From: Chloroflexota bacterium
GTDB lineage: Bacteria; Chloroflexota; Anaerolineae; Aggregatilineales; Phototrophicaceae
DNA length: 64,000 nucleotides
Assembly (NCBI GenBank): GCA_023430545.1
Contig: JAEZAF010000255.1
Coordinates: forward strand, 62,001 to 126,000
Reading direction: 5' to 3'
A model generated the notes under the pieces. That model was not told the origin of the DNA and searched no databases. It saw only the letters and a list, made by a program, of their open reading frames with translations. A program made the position numbers and the translations under genes. Numbering within the stretch: position 1 is the stretch's first letter; each line of letters begins with the position of its first letter. Below, piece by piece: positions 9,325 through 17,532 of the stretch.

Positions 9325-10233
9325 ATGCGGCAGTTACCTTTTGCGCGTCCCGGAAGGTTTTATAGGGGCAATCTCCATACACATTCCACTCTCTCTGACG
9401 GTCGACTCACACCGGAGCAGGTGTGCCGACTGTATCAGCAGGGAGGTTACGATTTTATCGCATTGACTGATCACTTTATGAAGCAGTTTGGTTGGGCAAT
9501 TGCGGATACAACGCCATTTCGGTCTGAGAATTTTACAACACTGATCGGTGCGGAGCTGCATGCACCGGGCATTACATTCGAATACCTCTGGCATATTCTG
9601 GCGGTGGGGTTGCCACTCGATTTCGCGCCGAATACCGAAGGCGAAACCGGGCCAGATCTTGCACAGCGTGCCGTCGCTGCAGGGGCTTTTGTCGCTATTG
9701 CGCACCCTGACTGGTACCATCTACCTGAGGCGGATGCTCTATCACTGGGCGAAGTGCATGCCGTCGAGATCTTCAACGGGACGTCGGTTGATCATAATGA
9801 CAAACCCGGCGGTTGGTCACTGCTGGATGTTCTGCTGGCACGCGGTCATCATTATACCGCGCTTGCGACCGATGACGCCCACTTCGAACCGGCGCGTGCG
9901 GATACGATGCTGGGATGGGTCATGGTGAAGGCCGAGGAATTATCCCCTGAGGCTCTGTTGGCCGCTTTAAAGGCCGGTTATTTTTATTCCAGTACAGGAC
10001 CGGAGATCTATGACCTTCAGCTCACCCCTGGAGATACGCTGACGATCCGCTGTTCACCGGCGGAGCGAATCTTCGTGGTAGGGAAGGGATCTCAGGCGAC
10101 TTCGGTCTACGGTAATGGGGTGACCAGTGCTGAAATTAAAATAGACCGCTTTAAAAGCCCTTATATTCGGGTGATTGTGCGTGATGCCTTCGGACGGCGC
10201 GCATGGACAAATGCCATCTGGTTTGATGAGTGA
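9325..10233 (+). CDS. PHP-domain metal-dependent phosphoesterase (CehA/McbA-like)
   Basis: A 302-residue protein of the polymerase-and-histidinol-phosphatase superfamily. Metal-ligand motifs are visible in order: NLHTHSTLSDG (His18 and His20), LTDH (Asp49, His50), the AHPDWYH motif around residue 127 and TDDAHFE near 190. This is the standard set for a di- or tri-metal phosphoesterase. A C-terminal beta-rich extension (about residues 225-300) carries the YFYSSTGPEIYDLQ segment seen in CehA/McbA-type members. The physiological substrate is unknown. Its ATG lies 22 bp after the transporter, and a debranching-enzyme gene follows. Confidence 0.88.
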   Translation: MRQLPFARPGRFYRGNLHTHSTLSDGRLTPEQVCRLYQQGGYDFIALTDHFMKQFGWAIADTTPFRSENFTTLIGAELHAPGITFEYLWHILAVGLPLDFAPNTEGETGPDLAQRAVAAGAFVAIAHPDWYHLPEADALSLGEVHAVEIFNGTSVDHNDKPGGWSLLDVLLARGHHYTALATDDAHFEPARADTMLGWVMVKAEELSPEALLAALKAGYFYSSTGPEIYDLQLTPGDTLTIRCSPAERIFVVGKGSQATSVYGNGVTSAEIKIDRFKSPYIRVIVRDAFGRRAWTNAIWFDE

Positions 10234-10287
10234 TCTCTGCATGGTCAGGCTGTGGGAGACTGGTGCATCACATAAAAGGTGGGGGAT

Positions 10288-12237
10288 ATGCTGAAGTTCA
10301 GCCGGGCAGATTGCAACCTGTTTGAAAGCGCATCCAAACGCGAATGGCTCGTGACCAATGGCATTGGTGGCTATGCCAGCGGGACGATTGCTGGTGTGCT
10401 GGCTCGTTCCTATCATGGTCTGCTGGTGGCCGCCCTCAATCCACCGCTGGGACGCAAGCTGATGCTGGTCAAACTTGATGAGGTGGCCGTCTATCAGGAG
10501 CGGCTCTATCGATTGCATGCGAATCAGTGGGAAGAAGGGGCGGTTACGCCGCGCGGCTTCGAACTGCTGGATGCTTTCTGGCTTGAGGGCACGATCCCTG
10601 TCTGGCGGTATAGCATCGGTAGTGCGCTGCTGGAAAAGCGCATCTGGATGGAGCAGGGGGCCAATACGACCTATGTCCAGTACCAATTGGTGCGTGCGGC
10701 AGAACCAGTGCACCTTTCGCTAAATACAGTCGGCAGTTATCGCGATCATCATGGCGGGATACTCACCATTCTGCCTCAGGTTTATCCTTTGACAAATGGC
10801 CTTCAGATCCGACCGGATCAGAATGAAGAGCCATACTATGTGATGGCACAGCATGCCGGGTTGCAGGTCAAACCACAGGTGAAATGGATTCAGGGATTTT
10901 TTAAGGCCATTGAGCACGAACGCGGACATGAACCGGTTGAAGACCATTTCGGCGCAGGGGTACTGGAAGCCGAGCTTCAACCCGGGGACAGCCTGACGAT
11001 TGTCATCACCACCGATGCGGATGCAGATCTTGATGGGGAACAGGCGCTGATGCGTCGGATGCAGTACGAAGCCGGCCTGATGGGCCGCCTGTATAATGCT
11101 TCTGTTCCACTGTCGGTTACAGAGCAGCTTAAATTGTCTGCTGATCAGTTTATTGTCCGGCGTGGTGTTGGACATACAGTCCTCGCTGGTTATCCCTGGT
11201 TCAGCGACTGGGGGCGTGACACCATGATCGCGCTTCCCGGGCTGACCCTCGCGGCCGATCGCCCCGAAATCGCTGCCAGCATCCTGCGCACCTTTGCCCG
11301 GTATGTCGATCAGGGGATGCTGCCCAATCGCTTCCCGGATGAAGGTGAAACCCCGGAGTATAATACCGTCGATGCGACACTGTGGTATTTTGAGGCGATT
11401 CGTGCCTATGTCGAGGCGACAGGTGATCTGGTGCTGGCAGCGGAACTATTCCCTGTACTGGCAGATATTATCGAATGGCACCAGCGCGGTACGCGGTACG
11501 GTATCCATGTTGATCTACAGGATGGGCTGTTGCACTCCGGTGAGGAAGGGGTGCAGCTCACATGGATGGATGTCAAAATAGGAGAATGGGTTGTCACGGC
11601 TCGCACAGGTAAAGCAGTCGAGATCAATGCGCTGTGGTATAACGCGCTGTGTGTGATGTCTGATCTGGCTGTGCAGCTTGGTCGCAGTGATGAGCCATAT
11701 ACTCGCCTGAGTGAGCAGGTACGGTCGAGCTTTCAGCGCTTCTGGAATGAAGAAGCTGGTGGCTTGTATGACGTCCTCGACACGCCTGAAGATGGAGATG
11801 ATGCGAGCCTGCGTCCGAATCAACTGTTCGCGGTGTCGCTGCATCATTCGCCACTGGATGCGGTACAGCAGCGTGCCGTTGTCGACCGGTGCGCTCGATA
11901 TATACTGACTCCTCATGGTTTACGCAGTCTGGCCGAAGATGACCCGGCATATATTGGTATCTATATTGGTGATATGGCACAGCGGGACAGCGCCTATCAT
12001 CAGGGGACGGTATGGAGCTGGCTGATCGGACCGTTTGTACACGCACATCTGCGCGTTTATGGTGATAAACAACTGGCGAAATCATTCCTCGAACCCTTGG
12101 TCGCTCACCTGCGGGATGCGGCGGTGGGTTCTGTCAGTGAAGTGTTTGATGGAGATGCGCCCTTCAACCCACGTGGATGTTTCGCACAGGCGTGGGGGGT
12201 GAGTGAACTACTCCGGGCGTGGAGAATGGTGGAATAA
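10288..12237 (+). CDS. Glycogen debranching enzyme (amylo-alpha-1,6-glucosidase, bacterial type)
   Basis: A 649-residue cytoplasmic enzyme. An N-terminal GDE_N beta domain opens with the family signature NGIGGYASGTIAG. The C-terminal (alpha/alpha)6 GDE_C domain carries WFSDWGRDTMIALPGL (about residues 302-317) and PEYNTVDATLWYFEA. The C-terminus has the GTVWSWLIGPF motif. It should hydrolyse alpha-1,6-linked glucose at branch points in glycogen or maltodextrin. I chose ATG 10288, which directly follows an AAAAGGTGGGGG purine tract; a GTG at 10279 lies in that tract and is less likely. It is the last gene of the 4-12 kb plus-strand run. Confidence 0.92.
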   Translation: MLKFSRADCNLFESASKREWLVTNGIGGYASGTIAGVLARSYHGLLVAALNPPLGRKLMLVKLDEVAVYQERLYRLHANQWEEGAVTPRGFELLDAFWLEGTIPVWRYSIGSALLEKRIWMEQGANTTYVQYQLVRAAEPVHLSLNTVGSYRDHHGGILTILPQVYPLTNGLQIRPDQNEEPYYVMAQHAGLQVKPQVKWIQGFFKAIEHERGHEPVEDHFGAGVLEAELQPGDSLTIVITTDADADLDGEQALMRRMQYEAGLMGRLYNASVPLSVTEQLKLSADQFIVRRGVGHTVLAGYPWFSDWGRDTMIALPGLTLAADRPEIAASILRTFARYVDQGMLPNRFPDEGETPEYNTVDATLWYFEAIRAYVEATGDLVLAAELFPVLADIIEWHQRGTRYGIHVDLQDGLLHSGEEGVQLTWMDVKIGEWVVTARTGKAVEINALWYNALCVMSDLAVQLGRSDEPYTRLSEQVRSSFQRFWNEEAGGLYDVLDTPEDGDDASLRPNQLFAVSLHHSPLDAVQQRAVVDRCARYILTPHGLRSLAEDDPAYIGIYIGDMAQRDSAYHQGTVWSWLIGPFVHAHLRVYGDKQLAKSFLEPLVAHLRDAAVGSVSEVFDGDAPFNPRGCFAQAWGVSELLRAWRMVE

Positions 12238-12280
12238 GCGTTATCATCATGGCCCAAACGGCTGTACAGAGACAAACTGC

Positions 12281-12309
12281 TTGTCGCTCGTGCTTAGACC
12301 TCGTACAAT
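12281..12309 (+). promoter_or_regulatory. Putative promoter for the secreted protein at 12386
   Basis: TTGTCG (12281-12286) and TACAAT (12304-12309) with an exact 17-bp spacer. This predicts a leader of about 70 nt before the SD AAAAGGGA and the ATG. It separates the next gene from the debranching-enzyme operon. Confidence 0.6.
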
Positions 12310-12385
12310 GGCGTCAGTTTTGGCCGAGGAAGAATACATTTGCAATATGTTTGCCAGGAAACCATAACCGTAAAAGGGATTTTCG

Positions 12386-13468
12386 ATGAAAAGAATACAG
12401 ACCACTCTGATCCTTGGAACGCTCATCGTGGTATTGATGACTGCGCTGAGCTTCAGTCTGGTGAATGCGGGCAACGTGACGCTGTCACTCAATTCAGGTA
12501 ATGGCAATGTCCGCTGGTTTATTACAGGCGAGGCTTCACTGATTCTGAATGGGTTCGATCTGGATGCTTATGGCGTGCCGCGCCCGACTCAGGTGGACCG
12601 GCTTAGCATCTCGGTGCTGAAAGCAACACCGGGCCGAAGCGTCGAAGCGGTTGTTTATCAGGATGCAAACGGCGGATCGCCCGCAGATGCCAAGCTGCTG
12701 GCACGTAAGACGGTAGATATTCAGTCCACTGGTGTCGTCACCGTTACGCTGGATACACCCGTATCCGTCACTGATCGCTTCTTATGGGTGGGTTTCTATC
12801 TGCCAGTTGATTTTGAATTTTACGGCGATAGCTCGGGTTCCTCGGTTCTCACTTATTGGGGATGGACGCCGGGTGCGACCTTTGACCTTGCCAACCTGAG
12901 TTCGGCTGCGGTGTTCGGTCCGGCGAATGGTTCAGCACCGGTCAACATCAATATGGGTGGCAAGGCACGCATCAATGTCGAGGTGATTACCACTGCCACG
13001 ACCGCAGGTACTCCAGTCTCTGGTACACCGTCTGCGCTTAGCACGCCGATTGCGCAGCAGCTTCAGGGTGAGGCGATCACATCTTTCACCCCACCGATGG
13101 CTCAGTACAGTGACTGCGGGACACTCCTGTTTGATCGTGATGATATTGGTGTCACCTATCGCGATGGCATCAGCATTTTTTGCAAGCCTGTTGTCACCTA
13201 CCTGAGACCAGATGCTCCCCAGGGTTATAACCGTCAGGGGCCGCTTTATGATGTGTATGTCTTTGGTGTGAACAGCGGACTTGATCCGCTCCCGTACCCG
13301 GTCACGCACTGTATTAAGCCGAAGGCTGACGAAGTGGATCGGGCACTGGTAGGGCTGGCCCATGGTGCGCCGCGAGAGTGGGAAATCCTGACTACTGTGC
13401 GCTATGGTGAGTACATCTGCGCCGAAATCGACTATACCGGTTTCATTTCCTACTTTGTCCCGCGTTGA
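12386..13468 (+). CDS. Secreted protein of unknown function
   Basis: A 360-residue exported protein with a clear type-I signal peptide (basic MKR, hydrophobic core to about residue 24, probable cleavage after LVNA). The mature part starts with a beta-rich domain of about 150 residues whose pattern (VDRLSISVLKA, VVTVTLDTPV, RFLWVGFYLP) suggests a jelly-roll fold. A Thr/Ser/Pro linker lies near residues 200-225. The C-terminal domain of about 135 residues contains three cysteines (CGTLLFD, FCKPVVTY, HCIKP) and ends YFVPR. I do not recognise a family. It has its own promoter and a good SD. It may be independent of the cluster that follows 49 bp downstream. Confidence 0.8.
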   Translation: MKRIQTTLILGTLIVVLMTALSFSLVNAGNVTLSLNSGNGNVRWFITGEASLILNGFDLDAYGVPRPTQVDRLSISVLKATPGRSVEAVVYQDANGGSPADAKLLARKTVDIQSTGVVTVTLDTPVSVTDRFLWVGFYLPVDFEFYGDSSGSSVLTYWGWTPGATFDLANLSSAAVFGPANGSAPVNINMGGKARINVEVITTATTAGTPVSGTPSALSTPIAQQLQGEAITSFTPPMAQYSDCGTLLFDRDDIGVTYRDGISIFCKPVVTYLRPDAPQGYNRQGPLYDVYVFGVNSGLDPLPYPVTHCIKPKADEVDRALVGLAHGAPREWEILTTVRYGEYICAEIDYTGFISYFVPR

Positions 13469-13517
13469 TCGGCGTTAGGGATACCCTTAATTCTATCTGT
13501 TCGATTCGAGTATATGA

Positions 13518-14270
13518 ATGCGTATTGAAACCAATCATGCGTTGATCCAGCGGAATCGCAGGCTGTCGCAGATTATGTTCTTCGTCAGCCTCGGACTGCT
13601 TTCGCTCGGTTTTATTGTGACGAACGCACGTCTGTTATTTCCGTCACTGGGGCAGAATGCGGTACTGGTAGTCGAGGTCCTGCTTCCGCTACTGGTACTG
13701 CCGTTGGCATTCCTGAGTACGATGTTTTCCGTCAGGCTCACGAATCAGTGGGTGCGCCTGCCACGGCCTGATACCGTGATTCCTGAAAACCTGAAAGGAC
13801 TGGGCGGCGATTCAGTCCTTTACAACTACTATCATTTCCCGGCCCGCCACGTGCTGATCTCTCCTTACGGAGTGTTTGCTATCGTGACACGTTTTCAGCG
13901 TGGGGTATATACGGTGGAAGGGAGTAAGTGGACGCCGCAACGCAGCCTGCTGGGAAATTTGTTCAGTGTCTTTATCATGGACCGTGTCGGCAATCCCACA
14001 CGGGACGCTGAAGACGCAGCCGATGCCGTGCAGAAAGTATTCGACCAAATCGCACCCAGCATCGAGGTGCAACCGGTTGTGGTCTTCGTCGATCCACGGG
14101 TGAGGCTGACGGTCATTAACCCAACGGTCGCAGTAGTCCATGCCCAGACGAAAATACAGCCCAGTCTGAAGGACTACATCAAGGATCATCCTAAAACAAA
14201 GAAGCTTTCACCCTCACAGATACGCGCTTTTGAAGAAGTAACTAACGTTACTGTAGCGGAGAGTGATTAA
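13518..14270 (+). CDS. Membrane protein with a NERD-like domain
   Basis: A 250-residue protein. Two transmembrane helices (about residues 18-37 and 45-68) precede a cytosolic domain that opens LKGLGGDSVLYNYYHFP and continues HVLISPYGVFAIVTR. This order of GxxGE/D-like helix, paired strands and a VFVDPRV segment resembles the nuclease-related NERD fold. A canonical catalytic set is not obvious, so activity is uncertain. The start is ATG with a weak SD. It opens the six-gene cluster that ends with the prepilin peptidase; the next gene lies 43 bp on if its ATG is used. Confidence 0.65.
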   Translation: MRIETNHALIQRNRRLSQIMFFVSLGLLSLGFIVTNARLLFPSLGQNAVLVVEVLLPLLVLPLAFLSTMFSVRLTNQWVRLPRPDTVIPENLKGLGGDSVLYNYYHFPARHVLISPYGVFAIVTRFQRGVYTVEGSKWTPQRSLLGNLFSVFIMDRVGNPTRDAEDAADAVQKVFDQIAPSIEVQPVVVFVDPRVRLTVINPTVAVVHAQTKIQPSLKDYIKDHPKTKKLSPSQIRAFEEVTNVTVAESD

Positions 14271-14313
14271 ACAGTTAGACCGTGTTTTCACTGCACCGCC
14301 CAGGCAGGGACCG

Positions 14314-15177
14314 ATGTCTGATATGCAGAGCCAGATCGTTAACGCTCCTTTTCCGGATTTACGTATTATTGCGATTGAGCAGCTTGTGCTGCATGAACAT
14401 CACGACCCGCAGCGCTCAGGGCCGCTGGTCGCAAAGCTGAAAGCCAGTGAATCGCTCATCAACCCGCCGATTGTCGCGCCGATGAAACAGACCGGTGAGG
14501 GTCAGTCGGTGGGTGCTGAACAGTTCGTGGTACTGGATGGTGCGAACCGTACCTTCGCCTTCAATGAACTTCAATATCCACATATTCTGGTTCAGGTTGT
14601 GGAATATTCCGCACAGCAGATGACACTGGATGTCTGGGGGCATGTGATCAGCGATCTGGCCGTCGAGGATCTGCTGACCGACCTGCGGCGGCTGCCGAAT
14701 GTTGAAGTAGGCGAAGGCGAACGGGATAACATGGAGAGCATGGCAGCATGTCTGCTGACTGATGGAAAGCAGTATGTGATCAGGCATACGAGTGAAGATA
14801 TTCATAAGCGTAATCACAGCCTTTCCGAAATCGTTCAGATTTATGAGCGAAACGCAGTCTTGAATCGCACTACTGTGCGCCTGTTCGAAGAGGTGCTGGA
14901 GCTTTTCCCGAAGGCGACAGGACTGATGATCTTTCCTCGGATGACCCCGGACGATGTGCTGACTGCAGCGCGTCAGCAGGCTTATCTTCCGCCGGGAGTG
15001 ACACGCCACATCGTGCAGGGGCGGGCGATACAGGTGAATTTCCCGCTGACGATTCTGCGTGACCTTGAAATGTCGACGGATGAGAAAAACGAGATGCTGC
15101 ACGAGTGGATTCAGCAGAAGCTGGCGAAACGACGGGTCCGCTACTATGCAGAGGCCACGTATCAGTTCGCTGAATAG
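14314..15177 (+). CDS. SbnI/SerK-like ParB-fold protein (possible L-serine kinase)
   Basis: A 287-residue ParB/sulfiredoxin-fold protein. LVLHEHHDPQR (Glu28) is followed by INPPIVAPM and VVLDGANRTFAF (Asp75, Arg79). The C-terminal half contains LPPGVTRHIVQGRA and ends with a YYAEATYQF block. From memory, the order LHE, NPPI/HPIL, DG-x-x-R, PAGVTR and a terminal aromatic-rich strand matches Staphylococcus SbnI and archaeal SerK, which phosphorylate free L-serine. The Glu of LHE is the catalytic residue there. The residue that is His in DGHHR/DGVHR is Asn here. I chose ATG 14314, with GGG five nt upstream; a GTG at 14263 would overlap the previous gene. Activity is inferred. Confidence 0.6.
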   Translation: MSDMQSQIVNAPFPDLRIIAIEQLVLHEHHDPQRSGPLVAKLKASESLINPPIVAPMKQTGEGQSVGAEQFVVLDGANRTFAFNELQYPHILVQVVEYSAQQMTLDVWGHVISDLAVEDLLTDLRRLPNVEVGEGERDNMESMAACLLTDGKQYVIRHTSEDIHKRNHSLSEIVQIYERNAVLNRTTVRLFEEVLELFPKATGLMIFPRMTPDDVLTAARQQAYLPPGVTRHIVQGRAIQVNFPLTILRDLEMSTDEKNEMLHEWIQQKLAKRRVRYYAEATYQFAE

Positions 15178-15211
15178 GACAGAAACGCAGGAACGATGCG
15201 GAGAGTGATGG

Positions 15212-15658
15212 ATGCAGCAGAATAACATTCGTGTTCAGGAAATCCTCAATAACTGCAATTTTGTGTCGGATGATCAGACCTATGCAGTGACCAGGCTGCC
15301 CGCGCGTGCGATTACCGCCGCAGCAGGTGTGATTGCGGAAATTGGTGAGCCGTTTCTCGCACTGCTTGCCGATGCCCATGAAGTCACGCTTGTGATCCCG
15401 CATGATGCGCTGGCGGACTTTGAACGCCGATTGCAGGGTTATGAAGCGATAGTTGATCATTATCGTCTGATTACCTGTGACAGTGTCCTGCCGCCTGACC
15501 TTATCGGTTTTATGGCGAGGATCAGTGCTATACTGGCCGAAGCTTCGGTCACCATTCTGCCGTTTGCAGCGTACAGCCGTGATCATTTTCTGGTCCCGGA
15601 AAATCAGTTTGATCAGGCGATGAAAGCATTGCAATCACTGAAAAGAACAGGTGAATAG
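15212..15658 (+). CDS. ACT-domain protein (ACT_7-like)
   Basis: A 148-residue soluble protein. The C-terminal half reads FMARISAILAEASVTILPFAAYSR and then HFLVPENQFDQAMKALQ. This is the helix-strand pattern of ACT_7-type ligand-binding domains, as in the aspartate-kinase/CASTOR-like group. The N-terminal half resembles a second ACT-like unit (LPARAITAAAGVIAEIGEPFL). Such proteins bind amino acids and regulate partners. A GGAGAG SD lies 7 nt before ATG. Its position next to the SerK-like gene suggests amino-acid sensing linked to that protein. This is inference from neighbourhood only. Confidence 0.7.
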   Translation: MQQNNIRVQEILNNCNFVSDDQTYAVTRLPARAITAAAGVIAEIGEPFLALLADAHEVTLVIPHDALADFERRLQGYEAIVDHYRLITCDSVLPPDLIGFMARISAILAEASVTILPFAAYSRDHFLVPENQFDQAMKALQSLKRTGE

Positions 15659-16035
15659 TGGATATCCCTATTTTTGATGCGGACAAGGTCCCACAGCCGA
15701 AGGATAAAATCAGGATCGAGCATCTGAGAGCTTTGCCTTATCCCGACCGTTTTCGGGTGTTTATCGAAGTCAATGTCACTCCATTTCGGGATCGTCCCAA
15801 TCTGCTGCTGGTCCTGCGCACAATGGACGGTAAGGTCATTACGGAACTGAATATCATCGAAACCATGCATTCCGAAATGGAATTCACGATGCACATTCGC
15901 GGGGTGAGTGATCCTGCCGGAGAATATATCCTGAGTGCGGATATGTTCTATGAAACCCGTAATCCACCACAGGACCGGAAAGAGGTGCATTTGCTGATTC
16001 CGCCTGATACTTCTGAAGTTGAAGGTGCTGAGTAA
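15658..16035 (+). CDS. Small beta-rich protein of unknown function
   Basis: A 125-residue soluble protein starting with GTG, whose first base is the last base of the preceding TAG stop (translational coupling). It is dominated by alternating hydrophobic strands (RFRVFIEVNVTPF, NLLLVLRTMDG, MEFTMHIRGV, YILSADMFYE), consistent with an immunoglobulin-like sandwich. The tail is acidic. No catalytic motif, signal peptide or membrane segment is visible. I do not recognise the family. It stays tightly coupled to the ACT gene before it and the JAMM gene 6 bp after it. Confidence 0.65.
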   Translation: MDIPIFDADKVPQPKDKIRIEHLRALPYPDRFRVFIEVNVTPFRDRPNLLLVLRTMDGKVITELNIIETMHSEMEFTMHIRGVSDPAGEYILSADMFYETRNPPQDRKEVHLLIPPDTSEVEGAE

Positions 16036-16041
16036 GTTACG

Positions 16042-16623
16042 TTGGCAGTTCTGGACACACTGTGGCTGACAAATGAGCAGGCCACGAAGATCGTGGCGCA
16101 GGCAGCAGCCAGTCCTGATGAAGAGGTCTGCGGACTGCTTTTTGGCCGCGTGCTACCGTCACAGCCGTTGAATCAGCCCATGATTGACGAGATTGTGCTG
16201 ATTGATAATGTCGCGGCGGATCGTGCAACCCGCTACGAGATGAACCCGGTGCAGTTCGTCAATGCCTACGCCAGTGCTGCGGCAGCGGGCCGGGAACTGC
16301 TGGCTATTTATCACTCGCATGTCAGCAGCCCACCGATCCCTTCAGAAACCGATGTCGCTGAAGCACAGTATCCCGATGCCGTTTACCTGATCGTCAGGCT
16401 TATTGGCGGAGAGGCGCGTTTCGCCGCCTGGTCGATCACTGCGGCTGAAGTGCTTTCTGTTCCCCTACACATCGGGGATCATGCGCCGAGTTTCGCTGCG
16501 GTTTCACCAGTGCTCTCGCCGGCGCAGAAGTTTTCTGTGATCCTGAGCGCTGTGCTGGCGGCGGTGTTCCTGCTTGCTGTGTCACTGACTCTGCTTCCCC
16601 CTGCACCTCCACTGCCTAATTAG
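16042..16623 (+). CDS. JAMM/MPN+ metalloprotease with C-terminal membrane anchor
   Basis: A 193-residue protein with a complete JAMM zinc-protease motif. Glu27/28 lies in EEVCGLLFG. His91-x-His93, seven residues, Ser101, two residues and Asp104 follow in HSHVSSPPIPSETD. JAMM enzymes cleave isopeptide or peptide bonds, often at ubiquitin-like tags or sulfur carriers. A hydrophobic helix at about residues 163-185 should anchor it to the membrane with only a short proline-rich tail. The start is TTG. The next in-frame ATG would remove the catalytic Glu, which supports TTG. It sits 6 bp after the small beta protein and 12 bp before the prepilin peptidase. Confidence 0.8.
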   Translation: MAVLDTLWLTNEQATKIVAQAAASPDEEVCGLLFGRVLPSQPLNQPMIDEIVLIDNVAADRATRYEMNPVQFVNAYASAAAAGRELLAIYHSHVSSPPIPSETDVAEAQYPDAVYLIVRLIGGEARFAAWSITAAEVLSVPLHIGDHAPSFAAVSPVLSPAQKFSVILSAVLAAVFLLAVSLTLLPPAPPLPN

Positions 16624-16635
16624 GAGTACGTATTG

Positions 16636-17469
16636 ATGGCTGTCTGGTATTTACTTGCTGCGTTCGCCGGTATTCTCGCTGGTGGGGTGGTCAATGCGCT
16701 GGCGGATGACCTTCCTAAACGCCGCCCGGTGCGCCTGCCGCATTACCCTGATGATCTTCCACGGCCTGTCAGTGCATGGTTAGGGCTGACCGCGTTTTTA
16801 CTCGGACAGCGCACTTCGCCGAATGGTGCGAGGCTCTCGTGGCGTTATCCGCTGACAGAACTGCTCACGGCGGGTTTGATGGTACTCACCGTGTATGTCT
16901 CGCAGATACGGACTGATGTGAGTGCGCTTCAAACCGTGTTCTGGTGTCTCTATATGGCGGCGATGGTGCTGATTACCGTGATCGATGTTGAACACCGCCT
17001 GATTCTGTTTGTGGTGATCAACCCGCTGGTGGTGCTGGTGGCGATTGAAGCACTGCTCACGCCCGAAAATGCAGCCCCTTCACTCATCGATGCCCTGATT
17101 GGGGGGGCAGCAGGGTATATCGTTTTCTTCCTGCTGTTTAACGGCGGCGCGCTGTTTACCTATGTTCTGGGGAAGATCCGCGGCCAACCCATCGATGAAG
17201 TAGCCTTCGGCTATGGTGACGTGATGCTGGCGGGTGTCAGTGGGCTTATGCTGGGCTGGCAGGCACTGATCTTCTCAATGTTCATCACTATTTTCCTTGG
17301 AGCCTTCGGCGCGCTGATCTATATTGCCTACCGGCGTTTTTCACCAAAAGGCTATACCGCCTTCAGTCCGATTCCATACGGTCCCTATATCGTCATTGGG
17401 ACACTGCTGATGCTGCTGTTTCCGTCACAGGTGAGCCAGACCTTCTTTGGCGCATTGTGGGGTGCATGA
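16636..17469 (+). CDS. A24 family prepilin-type peptidase
   Basis: A 277-residue polytopic membrane protein with the two aspartates of type IV prepilin leader peptidases: Asp117 in ITVIDVEHR and Asp195 in FGYGDVMLAG. The RYPLTELLTA segment (70-79) and the N-terminal GGVVNALADDLPK correspond to the PilD N-methylation half. However, the zinc-binding cysteines of that region are missing (no CxxC), as in some Gram-positive and Chloroflexi homologues. No pilin or pilus assembly genes occur in the window. The start is ATG 16636 with AGGAG nine nt upstream; the TTG three bases earlier is disfavoured. It closes the cluster. Confidence 0.87.
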   Translation: MAVWYLLAAFAGILAGGVVNALADDLPKRRPVRLPHYPDDLPRPVSAWLGLTAFLLGQRTSPNGARLSWRYPLTELLTAGLMVLTVYVSQIRTDVSALQTVFWCLYMAAMVLITVIDVEHRLILFVVINPLVVLVAIEALLTPENAAPSLIDALIGGAAGYIVFFLLFNGGALFTYVLGKIRGQPIDEVAFGYGDVMLAGVSGLMLGWQALIFSMFITIFLGAFGALIYIAYRRFSPKGYTAFSPIPYGPYIVIGTLLMLLFPSQVSQTFFGALWGA

Positions 17470-17482
17470 CAGGTACGACCGT

Positions 17483-17532
17483 GTTTGCAGCATGTTGCAG
17501 CATGTTGCAGCAGTTTGCAGCAGTTTGCTGCA
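17483..17532 (+). repeat. Five tandem 10-bp repeats, consensus KKTTGCAGCA
   Basis: Units GTTTGCAGCA, TGTTGCAGCA, TGTTGCAGCA, GTTTGCAGCA and GTTTGCTGCA follow one another without spacing (17483-17492 through 17523-17532). The 10-bp phase is one helical turn, so TGCAGCA faces the same side of DNA in every unit. The array begins 14 bp after the prepilin-peptidase stop. A reversed copy, CTGCTGCAA, follows at about 17538-17546. Confidence 0.85.

Noticed and set aside
14416..15228. A 270-codon open frame opposite the SerK-like gene
   Set aside because: His/Arg/Cys-rich shadow composition, no start signal, and it covers a gene with a clear family pattern.
15658..17469. Bacterial ubiquitin-like conjugation module with JAMM protease
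   Set aside because: The adjacent beta protein lacks a terminal Gly-Gly and has a sandwich-like pattern. No E1- or E2-like gene is present.
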